Part shown: piece after piece, positions 26,553 through 35,471 of the stretch
How positions within the stretch are numbered: position 1 is the stretch's first letter
How the letters are laid out: the number at the start of each line of letters is the position of its first letter
NCBI RefSeq assembly: GCF_937926365.1
Contig: NZ_CALAOH010000255.1
Location: forward strand, 62,001 to 126,000
DNA: 64,000 nucleotides
Source: an uncultured Azohydromonas sp.
GTDB lineage: Bacteria; Pseudomonadota; Gammaproteobacteria; Burkholderiales; Burkholderiaceae_C
Direction of reading: 5' to 3'
Notes under the pieces: model-generated
The model's database searches: none
Told to the model about the DNA's origin: nothing
What the model saw: the letters and a program-made list of their open reading frames with translations, nothing else
Position numbers and translations under genes: made by a program

Positions 26553-27357
26553 CATGTCGAGCGATGCAGCGGAAGCGGTTAAGGCCACGCAGGGGGCGCA
26601 GAGCCTGCGCCGCGCGGTGGCCGTGCTGCGTGCGCTGGCCGCGGCCCAGGACAGGGGCGCGAGCCTGGCCGACATCGCGGCCCAGTGCGGCCTGACGCGG
26701 CCCACGGCGCACCGGATGCTGCAGGTGCTGGTGGAGGAAGGGCTGGCCGAGCGCTCGCCGCGCGGCACGCGCTACCTCATCGGGCGCGACGCCACGCTGC
26801 TGGGCATGGCGCGCGCCTCGCCGTTTCCGATCCGCGCCGTGGCCGAGCCGTTCCTGCGCCGGGTGTGCGAGGCCACTGGCGACTCGACCGTGCTCACGCT
26901 GCGCAGCGGGCCCGACTCCATCTGCGTGGACCGGCGCACGGGCAGCTACCCGATCCAGGTCATGGCGGTGGCCGTGGGCGCGCGGCTGCCGCTGGGCGTG
27001 GGCGTCGGGGGCCTCACCATCCTGGCGTTCCTGCCCGACGCCGAGATCGCTCAGCTGCTGCAGCGCAACGAGGGGCGGCTGGCACGCTACCGGCTCACAG
27101 CCGCGGCGCTGCTGGAGCGCGTGCGCGAAGTGCGCGAGCGCCGCTACGCTTTCACGGAAACCGGCGTGATCCCGGGCACGCACGTGCTGGCCGTGCCGGT
27201 CTTCGGCCAGGACGAGCGGCCCGTGGCCGCGCTGAGCATCAACGCCATGGCGCAGCGGCTGCCGCGGCGCCGTGCGCAGCAGCTGGTGCCGCTGCTGATG
27301 GAGCAGGCCGCGGGTATCGCGCGGGAGCACGCGCAGCTTGCCGGCTCCAAGGGTTGA
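26548..27357 (+). CDS. IclR-family transcription regulator
   Basis: A 269-residue regulator. The N-terminal winged helix has SLADIAAQCGLTRPTAHRML (about 43-62). The C-terminal GAF-like effector domain includes GVIPGTHVLAVPVF and AALSINAM. The first ATG is 26548; ATG 26554 is an alternative. Divergent from the FAD oxidoreductase-Bug operon, so it is the likely local regulator. Confidence 0.9.
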   Translation: MDMSSDAAEAVKATQGAQSLRRAVAVLRALAAAQDRGASLADIAAQCGLTRPTAHRMLQVLVEEGLAERSPRGTRYLIGRDATLLGMARASPFPIRAVAEPFLRRVCEATGDSTVLTLRSGPDSICVDRRTGSYPIQVMAVAVGARLPLGVGVGGLTILAFLPDAEIAQLLQRNEGRLARYRLTAAALLERVREVRERRYAFTETGVIPGTHVLAVPVFGQDERPVAALSINAMAQRLPRRRAQQLVPLLMEQAAGIAREHAQLAGSKG

Positions 27358-27925
27358 CTGGTCCGTCTCACCGGCCGTGGCTTTGAGTGCGGGTGCAACC
27401 AGATTCGACCTGCTCGGGGTTGCAGCGCAAGGCAGCAGCGGCATGGACAAAGGGCGGCCAGCAACGGGTACTACACCGCGCAGGAAGGATCAAAAGCCCG
27501 CCCTGGCCGCCCAATGCCATCCTATGGCCGCGGTTCCCGGTGTGGAGGCTGGGCTTTCCCGATGACCCGTGCCAGCGCAGCCGGGCCCGAGCCAGGACCG
27601 GGAGCTGGATGCCAACGCCTTTTGTCGTGCACTGTCGCCTTGCACTGCGGCCACGGATACAGCGCCTGGGACAGACACCGACCGAGCCCTGACACGTGCG
27701 TGTGTGCAACCTCCTTGCCATGGGCTTGGGAGTGGCCCCAGCAGGGGCAATCCCGACAGGGCAAATCAGCACGACAGGGCGCGGCCGGCCTGCCTACGAT
27801 GCTCTCGAGCTCGCTGTCACCGCCGCCCGCACAAGCAGCACCGCGGCGCGCGCACACCGCCTTGTGCCGCACAGGCCCATTCCGCCGGGCGCAGCTCCGG
27901 GCCAACCTCATCGACCGCTACAACG
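27358..27925. other. Intergenic region, no gene recognised
   Basis: About 570 GC-rich bases. The open frames on both strands are compositional and mutually overlapping, none with a recognisable domain or a good start site. Confidence 0.4.
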
Positions 27926-28123
27926 ATGGACAACCTCTGCACCGCCCACGTGCGCTTCGATCTCGCCCCTCCCGAGTACGCGACAGCGTTTGCAGAGCTG
28001 GAGCGGCTGGCTTCGCGCGGGCAGCTGACGCTGGCGCAGCTGCGACGCGAAATCCGCGCCCTGCGCGAGCGGTTCACGGACGGGCGGCCGGTAGCCTTGT
28101 GCATGCCGCGCCAGCAATGCTGA
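27926..28123 (+). CDS. Small hypothetical helical protein
   Basis: A 65-residue frame with plausible protein composition: YATAFAELERLASRGQLTL followed by QLRREIRALRERFTDGRP. It predicts two amphipathic helices. No family recognised and no strong ribosome-binding site. The upstream extension to 27569 looks non-coding. Confidence 0.4.
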   Translation: MDNLCTAHVRFDLAPPEYATAFAELERLASRGQLTLAQLRREIRALRERFTDGRPVALCMPRQQC

Positions 28124-28248
28124 AGCGGGACCGGCGCAAGCGGCGTCAACGCGCCTACTGCGCACTGCGTTGAGCAGTACAACGGTGCCAGCGCAACCAG
28201 CTGGGCTTGCGCCGGTACCCGAGACGACGACGTGCAAGGAGGCTGCAA

Positions 28249-28395
28249 TTGAGCAAGGGCAAGCACGGTGCGGTTGCTGCAGTGACGCTGGCGCTGGCCA
28301 TCGTGTCGGCTGTCTGGCTGACAGCCATGGGCGTTGCAGGCGAGGAGCACGTGGCGCTGGTGGTGGCCTTGGCCACCGCCCGGCCGCTGCCCTGA
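28249..28395 (+). CDS. Possible small single-span membrane protein
   Basis: A 48-residue frame starting with TTG at 28249, well spaced from GGAGG at about 28238. It has a basic start (SKGKHG) and one hydrophobic helix (AAVTLALAIVSAVWLTAMGV). Too short to identify. Confidence 0.35.
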   Translation: MSKGKHGAVAAVTLALAIVSAVWLTAMGVAGEEHVALVVALATARPLP

Positions 28396-28639
28396 GCCGG
28401 GGCCGCATGGCGGCGGTGCAGCAGCCCCGCCCATGGGGCCTGGTGCTTCCGACCCATTCCCTTTCGGGAAGGCGAGGGCATTGCTGCCTGTTTTTTAGGC
28501 AGAGCGGCGTGGTGCCTGCTGGATCAACGACTTGGCTGCGCCGCGGGCGGGTACGCCACAGGGTTGTCCACAGCGGCAGGGGGTAACTTGCAAGGGCGGC
28601 CCGCGGCGGCCGGAAAGTCATCATCAACGCCGCAGCGCT

Positions 28640-29450
28640 CGCGCTGGTTGCCGGCACCATCAGGAGATTCAAATACGACTGGCCGATCGCTTCGTACGTC
28701 GAGCGCGCCAGCCACGCATGTCTGCCGCCGGCCGCGCCACTGGCGCAGCCCCACGCTGCCACCTGCCGGCTCGTGGCCGCGTTCACTGCCATGCCAGCAT
28801 CCAGCCCGACCTGCGACAAGGCGTCCGCCTGCTTCACCAGCCGCTCAAGCCAGCGATGCAGATGCGCACGCCCGGCGAGCAAGTCCAACTTGGTTGCACG
28901 CGGGGTGCGCCAGCACGAAACTGTGCGCCAGGTCGCGCGGGTACAGCGAGAAGGTGTCGCAGGTGCCCGCGGTGTGCGGCTCGGTGCGCCAAGTCGCGCG
29001 GGTACAGCGAGAAGGGGACGTAGTGGTCCACGTCGGCGCTCGCTCCCAGGGGGAGCCCGCAGTAGAAGCAGCGCTCGCCGTTGAGCCTGCGTAGGCCTTC
29101 GCCCATGCGCTGCAGCGACTGCCGGGACGTGGCGAACAGGAAGTCCTCCAGGTCGCCTAGCGTCGCCCAGGATGGCATGGTTGCGCCGGTTGGCCCTGAT
29201 ATGCGTGATCCGGTGTGCGCCGGCAAGCTGCTGCACCAGGGGGTAGAAGCGGCACAGGCAGTACGCCACGCCGGGGTGCAACCGCACCCGGCCCGGTCCC
29301 GGGCGCTCGTAGAGGAAGGAGTCGGTAATGCCGCCGAAGTTCTGCAGGTAGCGCAGCGGATGGTCGGACACCGTGGCGGTGACCCTGGCGAGCAGCGCGG
29401 CGTAGTCCGCATGCGCGGCGGCCTGCTGCGGCGTCGAGACATTGGCGCAG
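28640..29450 (-). pseudogene. HNH endonuclease gene, broken by frameshifts and a tandem duplication
   Basis: The N-terminal part in one frame reads SDHPLRYLQNFGGITDSFLY, then GVAYCLCRFYPLVQQLAG. Near 29160 the sense moves to a second frame: LEDFLFATSRQSLQRMGE, GERCFYCGLPL, DVDHYVPFSLYPRDLAH, the CxxC and DH of an HNH nuclease. After a 61-bp tandem duplication the frame shifts again to HRWLERLVKQADALSQ and STYEAIGQSYLNLL. At least two frame breaks make it non-functional. Confidence 0.8.
28923..29013 (-). repeat. 61-bp partial tandem duplication inside the HNH pseudogene
   Basis: A 30-base segment at 28923-28952 recurs at 28984-29013 with one mismatch, offset by 61 bases. Because 61 is not a multiple of three, the duplication itself breaks the HNH reading frame. 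Confidence 0.8.
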
Positions 29451-29452
29451 AC

Positions 29453-29864
29453 TCAAAACGCCACGATGACGCTCAGCACCGCGGCTTGGTCGCCGAGGTT
29501 CTGTGCCAGTACCCTTGGCGCCATATGTTGCAACAGATCGCTGCCTATGCACCGAGTCCGGCTGGCATGTACCGCTAAGCCATTGCCAAGGGCATTTGAG
29601 AAGTGCGGCATCACTGCGGAAAACATGGGCTTCCTGACAGCTACCAACGCCTTCTGCTGCCCAGCCGCTGCATGGTAGCCTTCAGTGTGTTAAACTGTGC
29701 GCAAGCCTTCGTACCGGGCCGTCTCGACAACGCTCCAAGAGATTTTGGACGCTTGGACGGGCGCAAGTGATGGATGGTATACGGGAAATACCCCGGGCAA
29801 AACCGAGTGGTCACTCCCATATATTGCCGCAGCGGGTGGGAATTGAGCGAAGCGCAAAGGAAAT
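29453..29864. other. Intergenic region with decayed sequence
   Basis: About 410 bases between the HNH remnant and the terminator-like hairpin. A minus-strand frame ending at 29453 (64 codons) could be the tail of a lost upstream gene, but nothing recognisable remains. A short plus-strand frame at about 29776-29868 (WELSEAQRK at its end) is also unassigned. Confidence 0.35.
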
Positions 29865-29892
29865 AGCGGGAACGACAATGTCGGTTCCCGCT
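29865..29892. terminator. Hairpin terminator-like structure
   Basis: GCGGGAAC and GTTCCCGC form an 8-bp stem, extended by inner GACA/TGTC. It is directly followed on the plus strand by CTTTTC. It sits right at the 3' end of the minus-strand gene 29895-30725, so it may end transcription in either direction. Confidence 0.6.
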
Positions 29893-29894
29893 TT

Positions 29895-30725
29895 TCATTT
29901 GTGGAAGTCGTTGCTGAACATGTTGACGTGTGTTCTCTTCGTGATATCCACTTGTCGGCTGTGGCAGTTCTGAAAGGTCACGGAAATCCGCTCGCCATCG
30001 TTGTCGCCCGCGGTCACATTGAAGTGCCGCTGATCTTCAAGGCGTTTCCCAAAACGGAAGAGTCCATTGAGGTGGCACGTAATATCGTGTTCACCTCCCG
30101 TCTCGAAACGCGAATGCTCTTCAAATCCATAACAGAAATGGCGACCTGCATCGTCCTTGAAATAGCGATCTGGGTACTTTGAACGGAGACGCGGTCCCCG
30201 TCTTTTGACGATCTGCCGAATTAAACCAGTGGATCGAGCAATGAAATCGCCTTCGCCAGTGCTTTCGTGGCATAATCGAGCCAGTTCCTGTAATTCGTCG
30301 GCATCGAAGTTTCGAATGGGTAAAATCGCGGCCTGAAATGAGACCGCCTCCTCAAGCTCAAGCAAAAGGAATCCAAGGTTTCTCAGGAGTCGCGCTGCCT
30401 GACCCGATAGAAAGTTTTGGACGCTAGGTATGTGAGTAGTAAAATCAACGTGTCCAATAAATATCGACGAGTGTAGATTCTGGGCCGCATGCGCCAACCG
30501 CTTGTCAAGTAACAGCGCAACAGCGTCCATGCTAGCGCTCTGCTCCAGCAAGAAGTTCGCAAGATCTAGCGCTTCTTTCTTAGGATTAAAAACTGTGGGA
30601 ACAAAAGTTGTTTTGTCCCTGAGTTCCTTTGGAAGGAACTGGCCATTCAAAATCTGATCAGCTCGGCCCAGGAACAGTTCGCTCGCCAGTCTCTTATCGG
30701 TCGCCAAGACGACAAGGATTTTCAT
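29895..30725 (-). CDS. Unrecognised protein, second gene of a two-gene module
   Basis: A 276-residue protein starting MKILVVLATDKRLASELFLG; no family recognised. Notable features are two hydrophobic helical stretches (LLRNLGFLLLELEEAVSFQ) and a basic segment, KRRGPRLRSKYPDRYFKDDA. The C-terminal third is strand-rich (ENGLFRF-type and FNVTAGDNDGERISVTFQN). The ATG at 30725 follows the upstream gene's TGA by one base, so they are translationally coupled. AT-richer than the flanks. The module form suggests an accessory defence or toxin-antitoxin pair, but this is inference only. Confidence 0.65.
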   Translation of the reverse strand: MKILVVLATDKRLASELFLGRADQILNGQFLPKELRDKTTFVPTVFNPKKEALDLANFLLEQSASMDAVALLLDKRLAHAAQNLHSSIFIGHVDFTTHIPSVQNFLSGQAARLLRNLGFLLLELEEAVSFQAAILPIRNFDADELQELARLCHESTGEGDFIARSTGLIRQIVKRRGPRLRSKYPDRYFKDDAGRHFCYGFEEHSRFETGGEHDITCHLNGLFRFGKRLEDQRHFNVTAGDNDGERISVTFQNCHSRQVDITKRTHVNMFSNDFHK

Positions 30726-30726
30726 T

Positions 30727-31140
30727 TCACTTGATAGCAATCAGTTTTGCGATGACTGAGGCCGGCAGCATGAAATTTGAGCCATCATTGGCTACAAACG
30801 CAAGAACTTTGAAAAACGTTTCAACGTCGGATGCCGTGATATCTGCCTGTTCGGTTGCTTTTCGGGGTTCAGTATCGAATTCAAACGGAACGTCTAGTGG
30901 AACGAGCGCTAGCTTGGCTCTCATGGTGGGATGTTCAACCAACCTGCAGCCATACGTCGGCCCACTGTCTCTGATAAACAGTTTGAGGGTTTGGCCTGTT
31001 GTTAGGGCTTCCTTGTAGTTGTCTAGTCCGCGCGCCGTCAACAGTCCCGGTAGGGCGCTTAGGAAGACCGGCTGCCGCCTCTTCGTCCAGTTTTCATCCG
31101 CGATGGCCTTGAGTGCAGCTCCTAAGAATTGGACATCCAT
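30727..31140 (-). CDS. Unrecognised protein, first gene of a two-gene module
   Basis: A 137-residue protein starting MDVQFLGAALKAIADENWT. The N-terminal part resembles a small helical/winged region (FLSALPGLLTARGLDNYKEAL), then TYGCRLVEHP, ending in a helical KVLAFVANDGSNFMLPASVI. No family identified. ATG 31140 has GGAG eight bases upstream. It is coupled to the next gene. Confidence 0.65.
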   Translation of the reverse strand: MDVQFLGAALKAIADENWTKRRQPVFLSALPGLLTARGLDNYKEALTTGQTLKLFIRDSGPTYGCRLVEHPTMRAKLALVPLDVPFEFDTEPRKATEQADITASDVETFFKVLAFVANDGSNFMLPASVIAKLIAIK

Positions 31141-31593
31141 ATCATTCTCCAAAAATTATAAATTTAGCCAACTCAGAGCTGAGCGATACACGCCTCGCCT
31201 GGGAAAGCCCTCGCTCTCTGTGCCTCCTGCAACTCCGAAGGGAGCGAGAGGCACGGCTTGGTAAGCCGTTAACGACTTCTGTTCACAACCCAGTTAGCGA
31301 AGTCGGCGTCCAATCCCGCGGCACTGCTGTAATACGCACGTCAGTCATATTTGTCTAAGGCGGCATTGTCAGTGACGACCAAACGCGGTCAATGGACGGC
31401 GGACGCACTGTCAGGTGTTTCGCCATGCTATGGCTATCTCCCACTAGTATATCCTGCAGCGGCTTAGGAGCCCGCTGAAAAATTGCCGCTCCGCGTAAGA
31501 CCGACAGATCCTTCAGCCTAGCTTTTCACATGTGGGTTGACTCAGTCTATTTTTCCATGGTAGCTGAATGTTGGGTTAGCCCTAGTGTGCGCC

Positions 31594-31620
31594 GCAAGAC
31601 GTGAAATGTTCACGTCTTGC
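31594..31620. repeat. Perfect 12-bp hairpin
   Basis: GCAAGACGTGAA, loop ATG, TTCACGTCTTGC. No T-run follows, so it is more likely an operator, a mobile-element end or an RNA element than a simple terminator. Confidence 0.65.
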
Positions 31621-31823
31621 GCCATATCTCTGAAATCCTGCTTGGCGATCACCAGTCGCCTTAGTAGCTGCATGACGTCCTGCAGGCACTGGGCGTTGAG
31701 GTGGCGCATCTCGCCTTCTACCTGTCATAGATACGGTCACAGGGAAGACTCCATGAACCTGCGGCAAGCGGTACTCGGGCACCGGGGAGGACGACCCGCA
31801 GGACCTAGCGACTGCTTGGAGCC

Positions 31824-31963
31824 GAGGCTGTGTGAAAAGTCGATCGGCGGCCGTTTTCAGGGGTCCTTCGACCCTTGGCGACCTCCAAAAAATCGCACCT
31901 GGAGCGTTCTAGCGGGTCGTCGTTCTGCGAGGCGCTTTGGTAGCCGCGTTTTTACACAGCCTC
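31824..31963. mobile_element. MITE-like element with IS5-style terminal inverted repeats
   Basis: The left end GAGGCTGTGTGAAAA and the complement of the right end GAGGCTGTGTAAAAA match at 14 of 15 bases. The 140-bp element encodes nothing. Ends of the form GAGGCTGTGTGAAAA are typical of IS5-type insertion sequences. No target duplication was found. Confidence 0.6.
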
Positions 31964-32058
31964 AGACGGCAGCCGTCATGCTGAACGGGCGGGCCTTGCG
32001 TCAGGGCTCGGCATCGCCATGCCTCACAATTGGCTAAACAAGCTTTAGGAGGGTGATG

Positions 32059-33087
32059 ATGGCCGAACACAGGCCCGTTGAGTTCGCAAATTTTGTCTGC
32101 CGTGCAGGCTCGCTAGAGCTGTTGGATTTTGTAGATACTGTTATCTTGCCGGCATTCATGAGTCCACTCAGTAGAAAATGGGGTGACAATTCATATTTCC
32201 TGCATGATGTCCGAGTGATAGACCTTGCGCCTGAGATGCGTAATGGCGTCCTAGCGGTCTGCGGACGTTTTGTAAAGGACACTGTGCTGCACAGTCAGCA
32301 GATATTCGACCAGGGCGAGCTTGTCGCAAACAATCAGAAAATCAAATCCTCGCCGTCTGCCTTCTTCGTGCTACTTCTTGAACAACATAAGTTAATTTAC
32401 TGTTCGGAGTACAAAGGAGCGCCGAGCCTTGAGACATTGCGGTCAACGTTGCAGCAGTTCATTGGTCGAACACACTCAACCTACATCCATGCCGTGTACG
32501 AGGAGTGTAAGGCGGATGCACAAGCTTCTTCCTTCGAGAAAAGGGAGCGCGTAACGAAGGTGGCGCTACTGGCCGATTTCCCTCGGCCAACGCTTGAGAT
32601 CGTGCCGTTAGCGAGCCAAGAGTCCATTGAAGAGTTTATAAAGAGATTTAAAACACTGCAGTCAATGACAATTCGGCTCATTAAGCCAAACAATGAGATT
32701 AATAATGAAGGTTTCTTCAAGGCGATGCGGGGTAACTCAGAAAAGCTGGGCGCGTCTACATCTGCGCTTACCTATAAAAATTCAGATGGCCTTAGCAAGG
32801 CGACTGCTGCAAGCCATGCTGAGGCGGCCGCCGACGGCAATGCAGAGCTAAAGTTTTCGGGAAAGGACAAGGACGGACAGCAATTGAGCGGGAGTAACGA
32901 CGATTTCCGCGTTGTGCGATTTGTTCAAGATCTTCCTTCAAAACCAGTGGCTGCCGCAAGGAGGCTTTTCCAAGAATTTATGAGTGCGCGGAAATCTGGT
33001 TTGATTGCAGGCGAGCCTGCCGCAGCGGATCGCCAAGAAGCGCGCCTAGCGGTAGTTCGTCAAATGGTCACAAACAATGAAGATTGA
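32059..33087 (+). CDS. Unrecognised soluble protein paired with a four-helix membrane protein
   Basis: A 342-residue cytoplasmic protein, MAEHRPVEFANFVCRAGSLE. Visible parts are an N-terminal mixed domain (SAFFVLLLEQHKLIYCSEY) and a mid region with FEKRERVTKVALLADFPRPT. Further on are a helical SIEEFIKRFKTLQSMTIRLIK, a Ser/Ala-rich linker (about 235-260), then a charged C-terminus. No catalytic motif recognised. ATG 32059 is ideally spaced from AGGAGG. The next gene overlaps by 11 bases. The soluble-plus-membrane layout is like several antiphage systems, but I cannot assign it to a named one. Confidence 0.65.
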   Translation: MAEHRPVEFANFVCRAGSLELLDFVDTVILPAFMSPLSRKWGDNSYFLHDVRVIDLAPEMRNGVLAVCGRFVKDTVLHSQQIFDQGELVANNQKIKSSPSAFFVLLLEQHKLIYCSEYKGAPSLETLRSTLQQFIGRTHSTYIHAVYEECKADAQASSFEKRERVTKVALLADFPRPTLEIVPLASQESIEEFIKRFKTLQSMTIRLIKPNNEINNEGFFKAMRGNSEKLGASTSALTYKNSDGLSKATAASHAEAAADGNAELKFSGKDKDGQQLSGSNDDFRVVRFVQDLPSKPVAAARRLFQEFMSARKSGLIAGEPAAADRQEARLAVVRQMVTNNED

Positions 33088-33706
33088 GCCTAAGGATCTT
33101 ACGAGAGAGAAAACACTTCTCTCGCTGTACGTTCTTTCGTTTAAGTTCCCTGGGAGCTGGTTCAACCGTGTGCTGACGCTTGTTGCATTGTTGTGTGCGG
33201 CTTTCTGGTGTTGGCATACTAGAAGTGATCCTGGGAAAATATTCTCCCACTTCCGAAAGGTGGTGGATGCAGATTTTGCCTTCGCAACATCGATTCTTGG
33301 ATTTCTGGTCGCTGGTTTCACGGTGTTTGTCACTATCACCAAGGTCGACATTTTTGTTGAAATGGCAAAGCAGGAGTATGAAAATACTGGCGAAAGCTAT
33401 TTGAAATACAATTTAAACGCCTTCGTGCTGACATTTGTTCACTACATCGCGTTTCTATTTTTTTGCCTTTGCATCCAACTTTTTGGTCAGCCCGGAGGAC
33501 TTGCGGCCTACTTGCTAGAGAGGATTGCAGAGGAATGGTTCTATTCGAAAAGCAACGTCCGGGCACTCGTCGCATCGGTCTTGCTAACTTTCATCACTGC
33601 ATGGTCGGTGTACGTCGTGCTTTTATTGAAGTCATTTATTTACAATACTTATCAGGTGGTGACCACTGTCGTCAGATGGGAACTGGAGAAACCGCCTGAG
33701 CGCTAA
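33077..33706 (+). CDS. Four-transmembrane-segment protein of a two-gene module
   Basis: A 209-residue membrane protein with four hydrophobic helices at about residues 27-46, 57-79, 116-137 and 158-182. A charged loop between the second and third contains KVDIFVEMAKQEYENTGE. No enzyme motif. It overlaps the upstream gene by 11 bases, so the pair is co-translated. A role as membrane effector or anchor for the partner is inference. Confidence 0.68.
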   Translation: MKIEPKDLTREKTLLSLYVLSFKFPGSWFNRVLTLVALLCAAFWCWHTRSDPGKIFSHFRKVVDADFAFATSILGFLVAGFTVFVTITKVDIFVEMAKQEYENTGESYLKYNLNAFVLTFVHYIAFLFFCLCIQLFGQPGGLAAYLLERIAEEWFYSKSNVRALVASVLLTFITAWSVYVVLLLKSFIYNTYQVVTTVVRWELEKPPER

Positions 33707-34296
33707 ATCGGAGCCTGCCTCGTATGCGTCGGCGCCAGCAGTGATGCAGAGATCCGATGAATATATCTCATAAAATCCGATCAAGGTAAAGGATTCTTGG
33801 GGAAATAATTTACCGCTATGCGGCTTGTTTTGTTTATCTGGGAACCGTCTCGGTGCCGTCTGGTACGGTGATATTTTATCAAGTGCTGAGAGAGCTGAAC
33901 GGAAAGGCTTTGTGGTTTCCCAGGGCGCATTGTGGCACTGTGTTCCTGCAGAACACATAAGGCCGAACTGGGTAAGATGCATCTTGATAACTTGACACGA
34001 GTGGTGCGCGCTTTAATGCATGGGCCGCTGAAATAGGTAGTGTCGAGCTTGGCTTTTCGTTGCGAATTGAGGCGCCCGCAATCTGAGGAATCTACCTAGT
34101 CTTTCAAAGAAGTGCAGTTTCAGAACGAAGGATAGAGGTTCGCTACGTGCAGTTGGCGCCGACCTCTCTTGCGACGTGGCCCATTCACACCGGAGTAGCT
34201 CCTTGTGACGAAGCACCGGCATTTCAGTAAGAGCCCCTGTGATGGCAGCGTGAATTTGTCACGCCATGCGGCAGCCAGTTCTGCTCCATGCCGTTT
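33707..34296. other. Non-coding or decayed region
   Basis: About 590 bases with no convincing gene. The right end borders the dnaE2 remnant. Confidence 0.4.
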
Positions 34297-34443
34297 GAAA
34301 TCTCGGCTCCTATTCGCCAGACGCCTCAGCAGTGGCGTGAGGTGGTGCAGCCGCCGGGCGATGAGGTGGTGCACTTTGCCTTGACCCTGCCACACGCCGT
34401 AGACAGCCAGCAGCCGCAAGCCCTGCAGTTCCTGGCGCTTTTG
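34297..34443 (-). pseudogene. dnaE2: C-terminal remnant of error-prone DNA polymerase DnaE2 (ImuC)
   Basis: About 49 codons on the minus strand read QKRQELQGLRLLAVYGVWQ, then KVHHLIARRLHHLTPLLRRL and RSRDF. This is the extreme C-terminal pattern of DnaE2/ImuC (ends in VWQ-xx-G-x-VxHLIA, LTPLL, SRDF). The normal stop after SRDFH is lost and the rest of the 1000-residue gene is absent. It is therefore a scar of a deleted imu mutasome gene. Confidence 0.7.
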
Positions 34444-34579
34444 CGAGCCGGCAACCCAGCATCCGTTCGAACCGACGTTGCTGCCCCGGTAAACGGGGGG
34501 GGGGCACGTCGTTCGCCACAGTGGTGCCGCTAGGGGCGGTTGCTTGTGCTGGACAGGCATGGGCCTACAAGAGACGGGC

Positions 34580-35131
34580 ATGACAGACATAGTCGATCCG
34601 GTAACACGCAGCCGGATGATGGCCGCGATCCGCGGCAAGGACACCAAGCCGGAGATGGTGGTGCGGCGCTATCTGCATTCCGCGGGACTCCGATATGTCC
34701 TGCATGACTGCACGCTTCCTGGGAAGCCCGACTTGGTGTTTCCCGGACGACGTCTCGCCGTGTTCGTGCATGGCTGCTTCTGGCATCGCCATCCCGGTTG
34801 CCGGTATGCGACGACGCCGGCCACGCGCCGTGAGTTCTGGGAAAAGAAGTTCGCGGCCAACGTCGGGCGAGACCGGAGGACGGCTGACGCGCTTGAAGCG
34901 GCAGGATGGACAGTGATCACCGTCTGGGAGTGCGAGACGCGGTCGTCCCAGTTCTTGGAGCGCTTGGCGCAGGCGGTGAGACACGTTCCGGTAGCCGGGC
35001 GAACGCGGCCCAAGCAGCCCGCGGCTCGTCAGCCGCGTCGCCGCCAGTACAGTCCCCCGTCGTCGGCCTCGAATCCCGGCAAGGCGCGCATCTCGCTCGA
35101 GGCTGCGTCCGGCCCGACGTCCGGGAAGTAG
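34580..35131 (+). CDS. vsr: Very-short-patch-repair (Vsr) endonuclease
   Basis: Nicks next to T:G mismatches that arise when 5-methylcytosine deaminates. 183 residues from ATG 34580 (TDIVDPVTRSRMMAAIRGKD). Catalytic and metal residues are seen in GKPDLVFPGRRLAVFVHGCFWHRHPGC (Asp in PDLVF; Trp-His in CFWHRH), and KFAANVGRDRR and GWTVITVWECE follow. The last 50 residues are a basic, Pro-rich extension. Its presence beside two C5 methylases fits a role in protecting methylated sites. It is on the opposite strand to those genes, so it is transcribed separately. Confidence 0.92.
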   Translation: MTDIVDPVTRSRMMAAIRGKDTKPEMVVRRYLHSAGLRYVLHDCTLPGKPDLVFPGRRLAVFVHGCFWHRHPGCRYATTPATRREFWEKKFAANVGRDRRTADALEAAGWTVITVWECETRSSQFLERLAQAVRHVPVAGRTRPKQPAARQPRRRQYSPPSSASNPGKARISLEAASGPTSGK

Positions 35132-35471
35132 CGCATCTCCGGCCGACCCGTGCCTGCAGTCGGCTTGCGAAAGAAGCCGTTGAACCGTTCCACGAACATC
35201 TTGCATTTGCTTGACGGCGTCTCCGATGCGCCGCCAGCTGGCAGGCAGGCCGATGAATAGAGAGAGTGCCTGCTCAGATGTCGGTATCCACAGCACCAGT
35301 GTCGTGTAACAATACGTCAATATCATTTTTCATCGTTGTGAAACAGCCTTGTCCCATCAACTTGCGGATGGCTTGCGAACTGATGGGCTAGGATTCTGCG
35401 TGAATCTTCGAAACTGCATCTGGGGTTTCGAAAAGGCGGTCGGCAAATAGAAAATTTCTCAAGGAGGGGGA
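35132..35471. other. Intergenic region with inverted repeat
   Basis: About 340 bases. CCCATCA at 35353-35359 and TGATGGG at 35381-35387 form an inverted repeat separated by 21 bases, roughly 85-120 bases before the next start, and may be an operator. AAGGAGGGGGA is the ribosome-binding site of the next gene. Confidence 0.45.

Larger units (their letters stand above)
31141..32058. other. Long non-coding region with hairpin and MITE-like element
   Basis: About 900 bases without a convincing gene between divergent modules. It holds a perfect 12-bp-stem hairpin at 31594-31620 and a 140-bp element with terminal inverted repeats at 31824-31963. The promoters of both flanking modules must lie at its ends; AGGAGG at 32047-32052 serves the next gene. 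Confidence 0.55.

Noticed and set aside
29700..29895. Structured non-coding RNA or retron-like RNA before the two-gene module
   Set aside because: Only the terminal hairpin is clear; no reverse transcriptase or repeated structure supports it.
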